Source: Actinidia chinensis
Lineage: Eukaryota > Streptophyta > Magnoliopsida > Ericales > Actinidiaceae
Assembly (NCBI GenBank): GCA_009663005.1
Contig: VIGQ01000615.1
Location: forward strand, 1 to 37,123
Length of the DNA: 37,123 bases
Direction of reading: 5' to 3'
Positions 10,626 through 21,063 of this stretch are shown piece by piece (position 1 is the first letter of the stretch; the number at the start of each line of letters is the position of its first letter). Below the pieces are notes generated by a model. It saw nothing but the letters and a program-made list of their open reading frames with translations, was not told the origin of the DNA and made no database searches. A program made the position numbers and the translations under genes.

Positions 10626-11329
10626 TTTAAGAAAGATTCATCTCCCAATTATTGTTCCATATAGGGATTTCGTGAGAGTCATGATCCTAAGCTTCCTATG
10701 TGGAGGTGGTTTTATAATCTGGGTTGTGGTGCCAAATTGTGGTACTAGTTATGTAAGATACGGCATGGGGTGCCATTGGTGCGACAGTTTTGTGTAAAGA
10801 GTAGGGTTGTGGTTGCCAGGTATGTGCGGTTGTGGTTGAAGAATTGAGGGTTTTGTGGAAATTGTTGTGTGTTTTGTATCCTCTTGCCAGCCACCAACGT
10901 TAGGGTGGTTCCTCTTACCCAAAATTATATGTGTTAGAGTAAGGATTATTCACACTCTTTGAAAATGACTATCGCATTACTTTGCCATGTGCTTCTGTTT
11001 ACCATGCCAACTGGAAACACATCAATGCAAATGGTCCATTATGTCACACAATGCACACAGTGTAGAGGTCTCTTTTGGTAACTTATGCAGCTTAGACAAA
11101 TGCCAAAGCTACACGTGCTTTAAAGTGTTGTGAGCTTAACATTTATATCATCCTCACCGCCAATGATACTTAAGCCTACATGTATGTGGGTTGTGGTAGG
11201 AAGGTTTGGTCACATTGTTTGTTTCTCGTACATGCCAATCACTTGTCAAATAGCCAAGTAGTCAAAAAAGTATTCAAAAGTTGCTCAGTGGTCTTATCTA
11301 GATATGTTCTCCACATGAACTCAACAACA
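10626..11329 (-). other. Middle of the Athila-type gag region, too decayed to read
   Basis: By position this should be the middle of gag with its zinc knuckle, between the recognisable segments on either side. I found no CCHC pattern or other motif on either strand. The G- and T-rich plus-strand part around 10680-10880 has open frames, but they look antisense to the element. Confidence 0.4.
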
Positions 11330-11700
11330 TCTTATTTAGGGGGATAAGAAAAAATAAAAAATATTATGATATCCATGGTGGGAAGGAAAATATGGTGTGG
11401 ACCATGAATTTATAGGTCCTGAATCTCTAGCAAAGGCTTGGAAGAAACTATGACCTATTTGATGCAAAGTGAGATTGGATACGTCATAGTGCCTCTTGTA
11501 CGATTTTTAGGGAAGAACTTTTCAAAGAACTCCCTTCCAACATGTTCCATGAAATGAATGACCTTGGCCTTAATGAATTGAACTAAAGTTTGGCCTTGTC
11601 CTTTTAAAGTGAATGATTGTTTTTTTAAACGTAAATACGTCTAGGACATGGAGTTATCTGAAAAATAGAGCAGGCAAATCCATCAAAGTCTTTTAAGATA
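11330..11700 (-). pseudogene. Athila-type gag core remnant
   Basis: Minus-strand translation gives KKQSFTLKGQGQTLVQFIKA followed by VGREFFEKFFPKNRTRGTM and then Y.ISLCIK..I. This matches the retrotransposon Gag core, pattern LRLFPFSL.G.A..WL..L..GSI.SW.E....FL.KFFP..KT..LR..I. It lies about 0.85 kb inside the primer site at 12528, the usual position. Frames change at least twice. The intact product would be the structural Gag of the virus-like particle. Confidence 0.7.
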
Positions 11701-12527
11701 TGTCTATGGTCTTTCGGGACTCAAAACCATGAAACGTGTGGTAAGGCTTGTAGCCATTCCCGGTTTAAGATTAAAGTGGTTGTGATGCTACAGGAAGTAC
11801 TATGCTTGAGTGAATGGGGTTTGCCCTGTAGGGTTCAGGTAATCCTCATTGTGCGGATTTGGGCCTCAACTTCCCACATTACTAGTCCTTTCATGGTCTT
11901 CTTTTCCTATTACCACAGTTGCCCGTTATGTGCCCCACCTAGGACATGTCCTAGAGGATATGTTCGTGGTGATCCCATGGGTTTATAGGTTCAATATTAA
12001 ACCGTAGGAAAATCGGGGTAAGTCTATTGGACTAGATGGTAGTGGGGGTGATGCATAAGTATTCTAAGGGAGATTACGCGGGGGGTTGAATCGGACTAAA
12101 TATTTGTGTGCATCCCGAAGATGCAGGACATACAAGCAATGCACACAAAAAAATATGTGTAATCCAAACGATCCACAATCTCTACAGATTATTTCAACAC
12201 GGATACCAACAAATCAATTAATTCACCACTAGCTGATCCTCAAATCTCCGTATACAAAGCAAAATCACAATAAAGCAAATAGCAACAAAACCTATCCTCT
12301 CCCAATACCTCCTATCTAAATAAATTCCTAAACCCCTAAAAAAAATAAAAATAAATAATCCTAAAAAAAAACTAACACAAAAAGGGTGGAACAAGGTTAA
12401 CGATATGGCCTTAGTGTAGATTTCCTCACTGAGTAGACGAATGGCGAAATCAATCACTGGATTTACGAAAAACAAGGTTGTGTTCAAGCACGGCCTCTTG
12501 TGGTCCCTGAGCGAAAGTTATGTCCAC
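11701..12527 (-). other. Leader and gag start of first Athila-type copy
   Basis: This is the region between the primer site and the recognised gag core. I see no clear ORF on the minus strand; the longer one at 12218-12487 is A/T-rich, very hydrophobic and matches nothing I know. Confidence 0.4.
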
Positions 12528-12542
12528 GGGGCAATGGCGCAA
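12528..12542 (-). other. Degenerate primer-binding site, tRNA-Asp type
   Basis: GGGGCAATGGCGCAA on the plus strand matches the CCGGCAACGGCGCCA primer site at 6343 with a few changes, and stands at the same distance from its LTR. It identifies the 12547-14220 LTR as a 5' LTR on the minus strand. Confidence 0.75.
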
Positions 12543-12546
12543 AACG

Positions 12547-14220
12547 TGTCTTCCTCCCAAAAGTAAATTCCTTACACAAGTGTACACAAAGTAAGTAATA
12601 AACTCGAAATATGAGTATCGATCTCACGAGAAACAACCAAGGTGAACACAAAAATACTAAAAACACTCGATTCATCCTAACTCGATCCTAAATGTATGCT
12701 TCCAAAAAAGAGAAAATAAAATTCATATTGTGGTTTTAATGAGTTTAAAATAAATCTAAATAATTAAAACAAATAAATTTATAAAAAAATAACTCAAAAT
12801 AAGTGATCAACCAAATCGAGGTTTTTGGAATTCAACGGAGCTTCGTATAACTCAAACCTTGATATGTCAGAGTATCGAATTCGGAAGAATTAACTTTTAA
12901 AACCAATTTGTTCTTTTCAAATTCAAACTTCTAAAATAAATCTGAGTGTTATTAATTATGGTGCGTGCATCATCCGATTCGCGCCAAACGCCTGTACTAA
13001 CTCAACTCATGCTAAACGTTACAAATGGGTAATGTATATACTGTATAGCAGTCAGTATAAGCATTACCGAACATAATAGGACACCCAATTTTTGAAAGTA
13101 TTTAGATCAAAGAAGAAGGAAGAAGAAAAATCAAGAAGATCTACAGGAGAAATAATGTACCTCCATTGTAATCCCGATCCCCACGATTTTCAAAATCGAT
13201 CCCAAATTAGAAAAATTAGCAACTCATGGCCATGAAACACAAAATGAAGATTAAATGCTTATGATCTATTAATCTAACAATGAATAAAAAATTGAAAGTA
13301 TTGAAGAAGCGAGAAAATACGCTTAATTAATAAAATCGTAGACTTAAATAATAAAAAATTTGAGTTGAATGTAATCGATTAAAAAAATAAATTAGAACTA
13401 CGAGAAGAAAACTATGATAAAACAGCTCTTAAAACCCTAAAAGAAGTGTCTCATTCAAAAACATAAGAAGTTATATATAGAGCTTCGCAATCGCGTCCTA
13501 ATAGGAGTAAACTTTTTGGCCTAGTTTCTCTAGCGTTCGATGCTAATTCCTTTGATTTCTGCATTTCGAACACCAAGGAAATAATTCTCTGATTTCCTTC
13601 ATAGTGTTTCGAACGCTGATATGCCTATTTTTGAAGGGTCGAACTAAGTACAAAAGGTTCCCCAGTATTCGACCGGATGCATAGAGAGTTCAAAGCCTAA
13701 GGCAAAAACTTGATTTCTTCAATTTTGTAAGAGCTTGTTCATGGAACATTACACAAAGGGTCAGTTGAATCATAAAAATCTCTGTTGGATTCTCAGATTC
13801 AGATGCATTGATTTCCTTCTTATCTAGCGTTCGAACGCTCAGTATACTTTTTGATGAAAATTTCTTCCCAACGGTCGAATGGGGGCTTATTTATGCCTTC
13901 CACCAGCATTCGAAAATGCTCCAATGTATTTTTTCCTCTTTGACTTTTTTCTGACCTTCTTTGCTTCTCAAAACAATTTTTGAAGCACTGGAGCTACTTC
14001 TCGCGACGCTTGTTAGAATTACTTTGTATAATTCTATGAGATCTTTCCAAACAGTGCATCTCCATTTCATTTGAGAAAAGTGTAAAAAACTTTCACATTT
14101 CCGGATAAATTCAGGCAATGCCTTCAATATTTATCAATATTTATCTACAATGAACTCAGGAATGACTTTAGTGTAAACACAATGAAATAATTAGCTAATC
14201 TAGGGCCAACTAAGATATTG
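12547..14220 (-). mobile_element. 5' LTR of first (outer) Athila-type copy
   Basis: Aligned with the 6363-8111 LTR along most of its length. Its outer end (TAGGGCCAACTAAGATATT, 14200-14218) corresponds to GGGGGCCACTTAGGTTATTACA at the other LTR, so the start near 14220 is inferred and has lost a clean TG. It carries the same TTCGAA palindrome cluster. Together with the gag, protease and RT to its left it marks one element. Confidence 0.78.
13525..13925. repeat. Cluster of TTCGAA palindromes, second Athila-type LTR
   Basis: Variants occur near 13532 (AGCGTTCGATGC), 13563 (CATTTCGAAC), 13610 (GTTTCGAACGCTG), 13672 (TATTCGACCGG), 13826 (AGCGTTCGAACGCT) and 13905 (AGCATTCGAAAATGC). This is the counterpart of 7650-7960, with fewer intact palindromes. 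Confidence 0.75.
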
Positions 14221-14532
14221 AATGGTGCTCAGACTCAATATGTAGTCCAATCAGAAGCATGATGCCTTACTACTGATACTTGCTGGCCACAAATAGCTTG
14301 CTAATGCCCATAATTTAAAAAACAATTTTTCCTATCCCACTTGGATTAGGTCTTTTCTAGTCTATTAGAACCCTTTGATATTCTCCTCTTTCCCTCAATC
14401 CTAAATCCTCAATTTAGTGAAGGGAATAGTTTCCCACAATAGCCAGCTAGGTTTTCACTATTAAATTTTTTTCTATTCAGATCTTCAACTTATGTAATCA
14501 TATATGTCGATAAAGAGGGAGTTCGATATATA

Positions 14533-14878
14533 CCTTATGGTTGCGTTTTTTCAGCAACTTTCAGCACCGTATTGCTAAAAATTCTAGCACCTTTTATTGC
14601 ATTTCTAAAGCCAAATTTAGTACCTTATTGTTGCGTTTCTCAGACCAAATTTAGCACATTTTGCTAAAAAATTCTAACACAACTTTTTACTGCATTTCTG
14701 GAGTAAATTTTAGCGCCGTATTGCTAGTTTCTTAGAATATTCCAACACCGATTGCCTTAAAAATTTCTTAGCACACTTCTTGTTGCGTTCTGTAATAAAA
14801 TTTAACACTTTATTCTGCATTCTTCAGGCAAATTCTAACACTTTATTGCTAAAAAGTTTAGCACTATAATTTTCATAA
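14533..14878. repeat. Minisatellite with units of about 34 bp
   Basis: A degenerate unit of the form TTTAGCAC.TTATTG.TGCATTTCT...AAA recurs roughly ten times. TAGCAC, TAACAC or TAGTAC starts fall near 14581, 14618, 14650, 14677, 14712, 14771, 14806, 14839 and 14862. Some units are about 24 bp because the middle part is replaced by GCTAAAAA. The preceding 14221-14532 shows nothing recognisable. Confidence 0.75.
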
Positions 14879-15635
14879 AACCCTAATTCTAAACACTTAG
14901 GATTTATGTTCCTAATTTCCTATTGACCCCATGATCTATCTCCTTTTTTCTCAACCCTAACCAATCCTTCTATAGTGTGGCACTCATATTTTTCTCTAAA
15001 AAATTTTGCGAAGAATTAATTATAAGGATTGGCAGCTCACATGTCATGTATATAGGTTAGTTCTTGATTAGATTGAATATGTTGACCCATATCAACTACA
15101 TAACAAATGCCTAGCCTAGTTGAAAAGCGTAGCATACATTAGGCTTCCCTATGCCAAGCATATGAAACTGGCCTTTATGCGTCGCTCGTTCCTCAAAAAT
15201 CTTAGGACACTATTTCCTTAGACAGGGAAAAACTCCATGCATGAAAGGTACATGACTTTTTCTTTGAGTTATGCATTGCAAACTTTGACCAAGAATCTTA
15301 TCTATATATGACAGCTTGGATAAGCCTACATTTTTATTCAGAGATTAGCAAAAGCGTGTTGATTCCCTTAAAATTTAAGTTGTCTTCTCCAAGTCCTTAT
15401 ATCAAAATAATTTTTCACACTAGATTTTACAATAGATAACGCCCATATATCATTCCCAATGAGTAGAATATCATTACGGATAAATTAAAAGCATTACCAC
15501 CTTTCGCAACACCTTTTAACACACATGATTATCCATATTTTGGTAAAAAAACAAAGATTGATCGCCTGATTCAAACCGAATGTTCAACTTTGGGAGGCTT
15601 GCTTTACGTCCATAAAATAGATGTTGTGGGGAGGA
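14879..15635. other. No gene recognised; possible end of an element
   Basis: No coding match was found. The last 70 bases (CAACTTTGGGAGG, then TTGTGGGGAGGA at 15624-15635) look like the untranslated end and polypurine tract that precede a Ty3 3' LTR; compare GAGTTTGGAGGACC and TAGGTAAGGAGGTA before the LTR at 28632. If so, the LTR at 15636 might be a 3' LTR of a lost copy. Confidence 0.4.
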
Positions 15636-16520
15636 TGTGAGACCCCCCAATCAGCAAAAATAATATTTAATTTTGAGTATAACCAATATTTTTTTCATAG
15701 TGAAATTATATATTTGTATTACTTCAAATTAGGTGATAAAAAATATAACACGGCAATGCGACACAGTAAGACATGAGATAGACACATAGGGATACGTGTA
15801 TGGAGGACATATAGTGCGGTGCCATGGACAGACACGTGGCGGCATGCATAAGCGAATTATGGCGGGCAACCTAATGGGTGCATGGGTGATGCAAGGTGAT
15901 GTGTATCATGCATATGGAGGTGGTCCATGGGTGTCCATTGTGTGGTGTATGTGCATGATGGGACATGGGGGGTGGGTGTCTTATAATATGTGTGCGTGTG
16001 CACAGCATGTGAGGGTGGGCATAAGTGGCGTACATAGATGGTAGGAGGAGTGAAGGTGTAATAAAGTGTAAGCCTAACAAGCCAAACAAACTTAAGAATA
16101 AGTGTGCCCAGCACTTTTATTTAAAAGAAAAAAAAGAAAACAACAAGCAATTTAGAAGAGAGAGGAAGAGGTTCGCAACAAATTAAAAGAGAGAAACAAA
16201 AAGAAAAAAAAAAAAGGGCTAAGAGGAGAGAAGAAATCAGAGAAAGAAGGAAAGAGAGAAAAAAGAGGAAGGAAAAAGAAAACAATGCAGAAATAATACC
16301 AAAAATCATCCTGTTTTTGTACTGAGGTAATTTTTAAAATTTTCTTTCTACTTTTGCTTCAAAATTTTCCATTTTGAGTTCTTATTATTGAACACCATGT
16401 ATATCATGATTAAACCCTCCAAAAACCTAAAAATTACTCATTTGTACGTATTTTCAAACACCGAAATTCGAATAGATTAACATCCTAATTTTACCCCTGG
16501 ACAAAAGCACTTGTATATTT
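15636..16520 (+). mobile_element. Left LTR of the outer Tekay-like Ty3 element
   Basis: Starts TGTGAGACCCC and aligns with 28632-29510. Shared blocks are TATTTAATTTTGAGT.TAACCAATATTTTT, the G/T-rich CATG-rich stretch (15785-16050), the purine-rich stretch (16120-16290), GAACACCATGTA and CATCCTA.TTTTACCCC. Homology stops near 16520 and recognisable RT coding sequence starts about 50 bases later, so the LTR end, gag and protease have been deleted or were never part of this copy. The TATATAA box of the right LTR (29053) reads ACATAGATGG here, so this copy has lost it. Confidence 0.82.
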
Positions 16521-16564
16521 ATATATGTATAGATTACCACAAGTTGAATAAAGTTATAATCAAG

Positions 16565-17019
16565 AACAAGTAACCGTTACCCAAAATCATTGATCTTCTT
16601 GACCAATTAACATGGGGCTCGAGTATTCTCCAAGATTGACATGCGTTCTGGATACCATCAACTCAAAGTGAAATCAGCGGGATATGAGAACACAGCATTC
16701 CAAACCTATTATGGACATTTCAGTGATGCATTTGGAGTAACCAACATGCCAAGCAACATTCATAGACCTAATGAATGGATTTTCAAAGATTACTTGGAGA
16801 GTTGGTGATGTCTTTATAGATGACATCCTAATTTATTGAAAAGATGAAGATCAACATGCCAAAACATTGAAGCTCATGATGTAGACGATGAAGGATCACA
16901 AATCTATATGCCAAAAAAATCACAGAAAAGGTGAATTTGGCTCAAATAGTGGAGTGTTCTAGGGGCACATTATCATGGTAATGGCATCTCGATAGATATG
17001 CAGAAGGTTAAGGTGATTG
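16565..17019 (+). pseudogene. RT part of outer Ty3 element, cut by the inner insertion
   Basis: Plus-strand translation gives PLPKIIDLLDQL (16573-16608), KIDMRSGYHQLKV (from 16633), ENTAFQTYYGHF, FGVTN and VFIDDILIY (16810-16836, active-site DD intact, then an in-frame stop), and ends ISIDMQKVKVIV at the boundary. These are the middle and end of a chromovirus-type RT. It lacks the N-terminal RT part and everything upstream. The next part of the same protein, RNase H, resumes at 26323, 9.3 kb away. Confidence 0.9.
17015..17019 (+). repeat. Putative target-site duplication, left (GATTG)
   Basis: The five bases before the inner LTR are GATTG and the five after its right LTR (26323-26327) are GATTA. 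Ty3 integrase makes 5-bp duplications; one mismatch is compatible with age or sequence error. Confidence 0.55.
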
Positions 17020-19125
17020 TGTAATACCCCAAAGTCCGTAAATCCATTATCCTATTGAATTATTCCGTGTTACGATAATAAGTGGATTATTAGGAAATTA
17101 GAGGTAAAAGAGACCAAAATAACGTGAGAAATATATTCAAAGAACTTTAAAACTTTAAGGTTTTGCGCCCAGTTTTCCTCTTGGGGTCCGAACGCCCTAT
17201 GGGAGTTCGATATGATAAGGCAAAAAGCATATTTTAGTCTAGCAGCTGCGAAACGTAAGCAGAGAGTTCGAAACCCTCATTATACCAAAAAATCCTCTTA
17301 GCATTGATTGAATAGTCTTCGAAGGCGTCAGATCAAAATCCTTCTTAGCTGTTCGAACTCTGAAAGGGGCATTCGAACGCCAATAGGTAAAATAAACAAA
17401 AAGGGGGGGGGGGTAGGGGTATCAAAGTAGGGTGTGGGAAGCCACATGGGATCTTCTCATCTCAACCTTAATAAAACCCACACAAATGACTTCAACCCCA
17501 CACAAATACATACGTAGAAGGGAGAAGATAAGAGAAAAGCGGAAAGAGGAGAGGAAAGAAGAAGGAAGAGAAGGAGAGAGTGGAGAAAGCTCAAATAGTG
17601 TCAATGGAAGCTCAAACTCGAACGTTTAAGAGAGCTAAATACTTTAAAGCAATAAAATTCCCATGTATATGTATAGATTAGGGTTTGAGTTTCAAAAACT
17701 TAGATCCCTTATGATTTGGTGGTTACTATGGCTTGAAGTTAGATATGATAGTTCTTAGTTTATTTTTCTATTCTAGAAGTTTTAAAAAAGATTTGGAGTT
17801 TATTTGGAGAGTTTTGGTAAACTTTTGAGTGTTCAGTTACTGTTAATATTGTCAAACGCGGGATGCATCGAACGCTAGGAACAGCGTCCGAACGCCAAGG
17901 CCATTTTTGGATAGATTTGACATTTATTCGTAAGACTCATAATTACCACATAGTATGCTAAGCCCTAAACAAAACTTTAGGGGATTTAAGTCTATGTTAA
18001 AGGGTTTTAACCCTAGTCGCGAAAACCTAAGGACAAGTCATTAGTTTTGGTAGCTAAATGGTGATCATTGAACCTAGATTTAAGATTTCCTTACTTCACT
18101 TGTAGGGAAACACAGTTTCGCATCTAGCAAGAAAACCCTAGGAGTAACATGATGCATGAACAAAAATTTATGTATTTTCAAAAATGTTTTCCATCTTTTA
18201 TGCATAGCAAATTTTTTAAGTTTTTAATTCATAAAATGATTATATTATGCTATAAACGCCATGTCTGGAAAGGATGTAAATGGACTATTATGTTAGTGGA
18301 TGAAACCGTGGATGAATGTTTAACGATTTTAAATGTCTAGCATGAAATTACATGAAAAGCAAGGTATGTTCAAGTATAGATGCATGGTGATACGTAGGTC
18401 CTCTATGGCGGGACTTTAGTCAAGCTGATAGTCATCAGATGGATGGGGGACGTGAATGAAATATAAGACCATCCGATATGGTAAAGATCTCTGACCAAAA
18501 TGAGTCAACCCATAGCCTTATGGCTAGTTAGTACATTATGCCGAGAGAGTTACACCCTTATGATATGCTCATGATTCAAGAAGATATGATTATGTTTTAT
18601 GCCACGTATGTTTTAAGATATGTTATGCCATGTTTATGGAGCTTCAAGTTTATGAAAATGCAATCACATATTTTATGTTAACTATGTGTAGTATGTACGC
18701 TATGATCAGGTATTTTCCGTTCATACATCACTGTATTCACTAAGTTTAACTTACATTTTCTGACAAACTATTTTCAGAAAGCCAATCAGAAGAACCATAG
18801 AAGGAAGAAGTCAAGCAGATGTAGTGGTGGCTAAGGGCCTTGTTGTGATTGTTTTGTAGACAAATTAATTACAGTTATGTAATTATATGGCCATATATGT
18901 ATATTATTAAAAGGCTCTGGTATGTATGTAAATAGTTGAACTGGCACAACTCTGTGTACGGTATGGATGTGACACTTTATTTATTTTTGTTAAGACGTTT
19001 CATAAAAACCATATTATAGATTTTAAATGAATATGCAACAGGCGCACGACGACACGATAAGTAGGCCTTTGTGGGCCAGCCATTACGCGCCCACGATCCA
19101 CATAGGGTGGGCTTTGGGGGTGACA
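17020..19125 (+). mobile_element. 5' LTR of the inner element
   Basis: Starts TGTAATACCCC and ends GGGGGTGACA, two bases before the primer site. It is 2.1 kb. Palindrome variants (GTTCGAACTCTG near 17351, CATTCGAACGCC near 17370, CATCGAACGC near 17867, CGTCCGAACGCC near 17885) are dispersed in its first 900 bases. It contains G-runs at 17403-17419 and a purine-rich stretch at 17516-17590. Open frames within it are not conserved in the 3' LTR, so I do not call genes. Confidence 0.9.
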
Positions 19126-19127
19126 GA

Positions 19128-19140
19128 TGGTATAGACCAT
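19128..19140 (+). other. Primer-binding site, tRNA-Met type, degenerate
   Basis: TGGTATAGACCAT stands two bases after the LTR end and resembles TGGTATCAGAGCC, complementary to the 3' end of plant initiator tRNA-Met. The 19141-19335 leader that follows holds no recognised feature. Confidence 0.7.
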
Positions 19141-19335
19141 CAAGTTGACACAATAAACAGGAGCAATAGGTTTGGACACCCATACGATTAGAGTCATGTC
19201 TATAAGAAGTCTAGGCCTGACTGAAATATATGTTATGTACTACGTGTGTATACTTATGCCATGAATGCTAAGATGTAATATAGGCTATTACTGTTGTGAT
19301 ACGTATGCTAAACATCTGATACGTTTGTAGAAGTT

Positions 19336-20320
19336 ATGTCGCCTAGGGAGAGGCTGAGGTCGTTAGAGGGACAGTGGAGGCACGAAGGTCGAATTGACCG
19401 TATAGCGAGGATTTTAGAAGGACTTGTTTCGGTGGCACAGGATACCCAAAACAATCACAATCATAACCAGTATGATGCAACCACAGAACGACAAGCTAAT
19501 GTTAAGAGCCGGAGTGTAGGCCCTAACTACGATCAAGTAGTTCCAATAGAAAAGCTCTAACTTTTTACAGAACCCCCGATCCCATGGCGTCTTGGCTTTT
19601 GGGAAGGAGAGGGTGTTCAAAGTATACCTTGAGCTGAAGAGCAGAACGTATTTTTGCCATTGTTTACGTTTGAAGGAGTCACTTTGATTGGTGTGTGGCA
19701 ATTGAAAAAGCCATTAGATCGTTGTGGTTATGTCTAGGTTTTTGGAAGTATTCAATAAGGAGGATTGTCCTGAGACTGTTCGAGATCAAATGTCGTGGAG
19801 TTTTATGAATTTTGAAACAAGGAAAAAGGAAAACTGATTTGTTGGTAGAGTACAATGTCAAGTTTATAGAGTTATGTCGATATGCCACGACATCGATGCC
19901 AACAGAAGCTCTTAAGGCGATGAAGGTTGTTGAAGCTAGATTACGGTGGAATATCCAAAATAAGGTAGACATATTACGACTGCCAACCCATTAGGGAAGT
20001 TCTCATAGGGCAAAATTGCAGTGAGAACTAAATGAGATGTTCCTAATTCGGGAGATCAATAGGAAGAGGTCAGGAATAAGTACAAGTAGGGAAAAGTTCA
20101 AAGCGACAGAATTCAGGATCAAATCGAGTGGGAATTCAGTCAACCCGTAAGGGAAGTATAGGGAGTCAAGAAAAGAAAGTAACAGATCAAATGAAGCATT
20201 GACTGACCAAAATTGTCAAAAGAAGCATTGGTTGCGAGAGTGTTTGATTGGGAAGTAGGGTTGTTTATGGGTGTGGGATAAGAAGGACCACCAGATTAAA
20301 AGATTTATTCCAATTGAGGA
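19336..20320 (+). pseudogene. gag of the inner Ty3 element
   Basis: Starts MSPRERLRSLEG and continues RIARILEGLVSVAQD (coiled-coil-like start). After frameshifts near 19560-19740 the Gag core reads FLEVFNKEDCPETVRDQ (from 19736), LVEYNVKFIELCRYATT (about 19840-19890) and RWNIQNKVDILRLPT. These follow the plant chromovirus pattern F...F...YFP..VRDQK..EF, V.EY...F..LSRYA. Around 20210-20310 KKHWLREC and then CLWVWDKKDHQIK are left from one or two CCHC zinc knuckles that would bind RNA. Intact Gag would form the particle shell. At least four frame breaks and one in-frame stop remove function. Confidence 0.85.
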
Positions 20321-20399
20321 ACAGAAAGATACAAAGAGTTAGAGGAACATCGGCACCAACTTAAGGTCAGTGGCCTCTCATCAGAAGGAGAGGATAATC

Positions 20400-20800
20400 A
20401 ACCGCGATAAGGTTGAGCTTTGCACTTACGCTGGGAATACCCCAGCCACCACTTTAGTATAGTGTCAAGTATACTTCCTATTGTGGTCAACTGCACACAC
20501 TTCGTATATATTCTGGTTCCACCCATTTCATCCCTTTTGAGCACTATTTGAAATCTCCCAGTACACTTGACATGAGTTATCAGTGCATCCCTCCGAAGGA
20601 TTCCATGCATGTGATAAGGTTTTTACAATTTCCTGTGAGATTCATGTCAACAATGTGCCAATGTTGTAGACCTAATACCTTTGGAGATGTCATGGTTTTA
20701 TTAACGTCATTCTAGGGATAGATTGGTTGTCTTCCTACTGTGGTACTCATTAATTGCGAGCTTAAGCGAGAGTGTTCCATTTCGTTTGCTCATTTAGGAC
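20400..20800 (+). pseudogene. Aspartic protease of the inner Ty3 element
   Basis: SGSTHFI-like residues (20508-20530) stand where DSG(A/S)(S/T)HSFI is expected; the preceding codon does not read as Asp in this copy, so the catalytic residue seems lost. Further on come EIHVNNVPML (20638-20668), LGIDWLSSYCG (20712-20745, the I.GMDWL motif) and NCELKR (20753-20771), with frame changes between them. The order and spacing are those of a Ty3 protease between gag and RT. Confidence 0.75.
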
Positions 20801-21063
20801 TAATCTTTGAAGGAGTTGGCGTTGTGCCTCCTCCTTATCTCATTTCTTTTATAAAAAGCACACATCGCTTGATTACAAAGGGAAGTCAAACCATTTTTAT
20901 GTTAGTGTTATTGACACACATGTTTCCCGCCATCCTCAGAGAACATCATATTTCCAAGAATTTCCCATGTCTTTCTGATGATTTCTTGGTTGCCTTAGTG
21001 ATCAAGAAATTGAATTTTATATAGATTCTCAATCGGTACTAAACCTATTTTAACCTCCCAACC

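Larger units (their letters stand above)
5480..14220 (-). mobile_element. Two Athila-type elements, one set inside the other
   Basis: Reading on the minus strand, the order is LTR (14220-12547), tRNA-Asp primer site, gag, protease, RT, start of RNase H (8112), then LTR (8111-6363), a second tRNA-Asp primer site, leader repeat and gag end. An LTR followed by a primer site is a 5' LTR, so the second LTR cannot be the 3' LTR of the first element. The second copy therefore begins within the RNase H region of the first, in the same orientation. No 3' LTR of either copy was recognised on the left, so deletion has also occurred. Confidence 0.7.

Noticed and set aside
12218..12487. 89-codon hydrophobic open frame on the minus strand
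   Set aside because: A/T-driven composition in the leader of the Athila-type copy; no motif, no counterpart in the second copy.
15796..16114. Overlapping open frames on both strands (82 and 85 codons)
   Set aside because: They reflect the biased G/T-rich LTR sequence; the right LTR does not keep the same frames.
17400..17420. G-quadruplex or functional G-tract
   Set aside because: It is one long G run with few interruptions, of uncertain length in the assembly, and the other LTR copy has only a short G run there.
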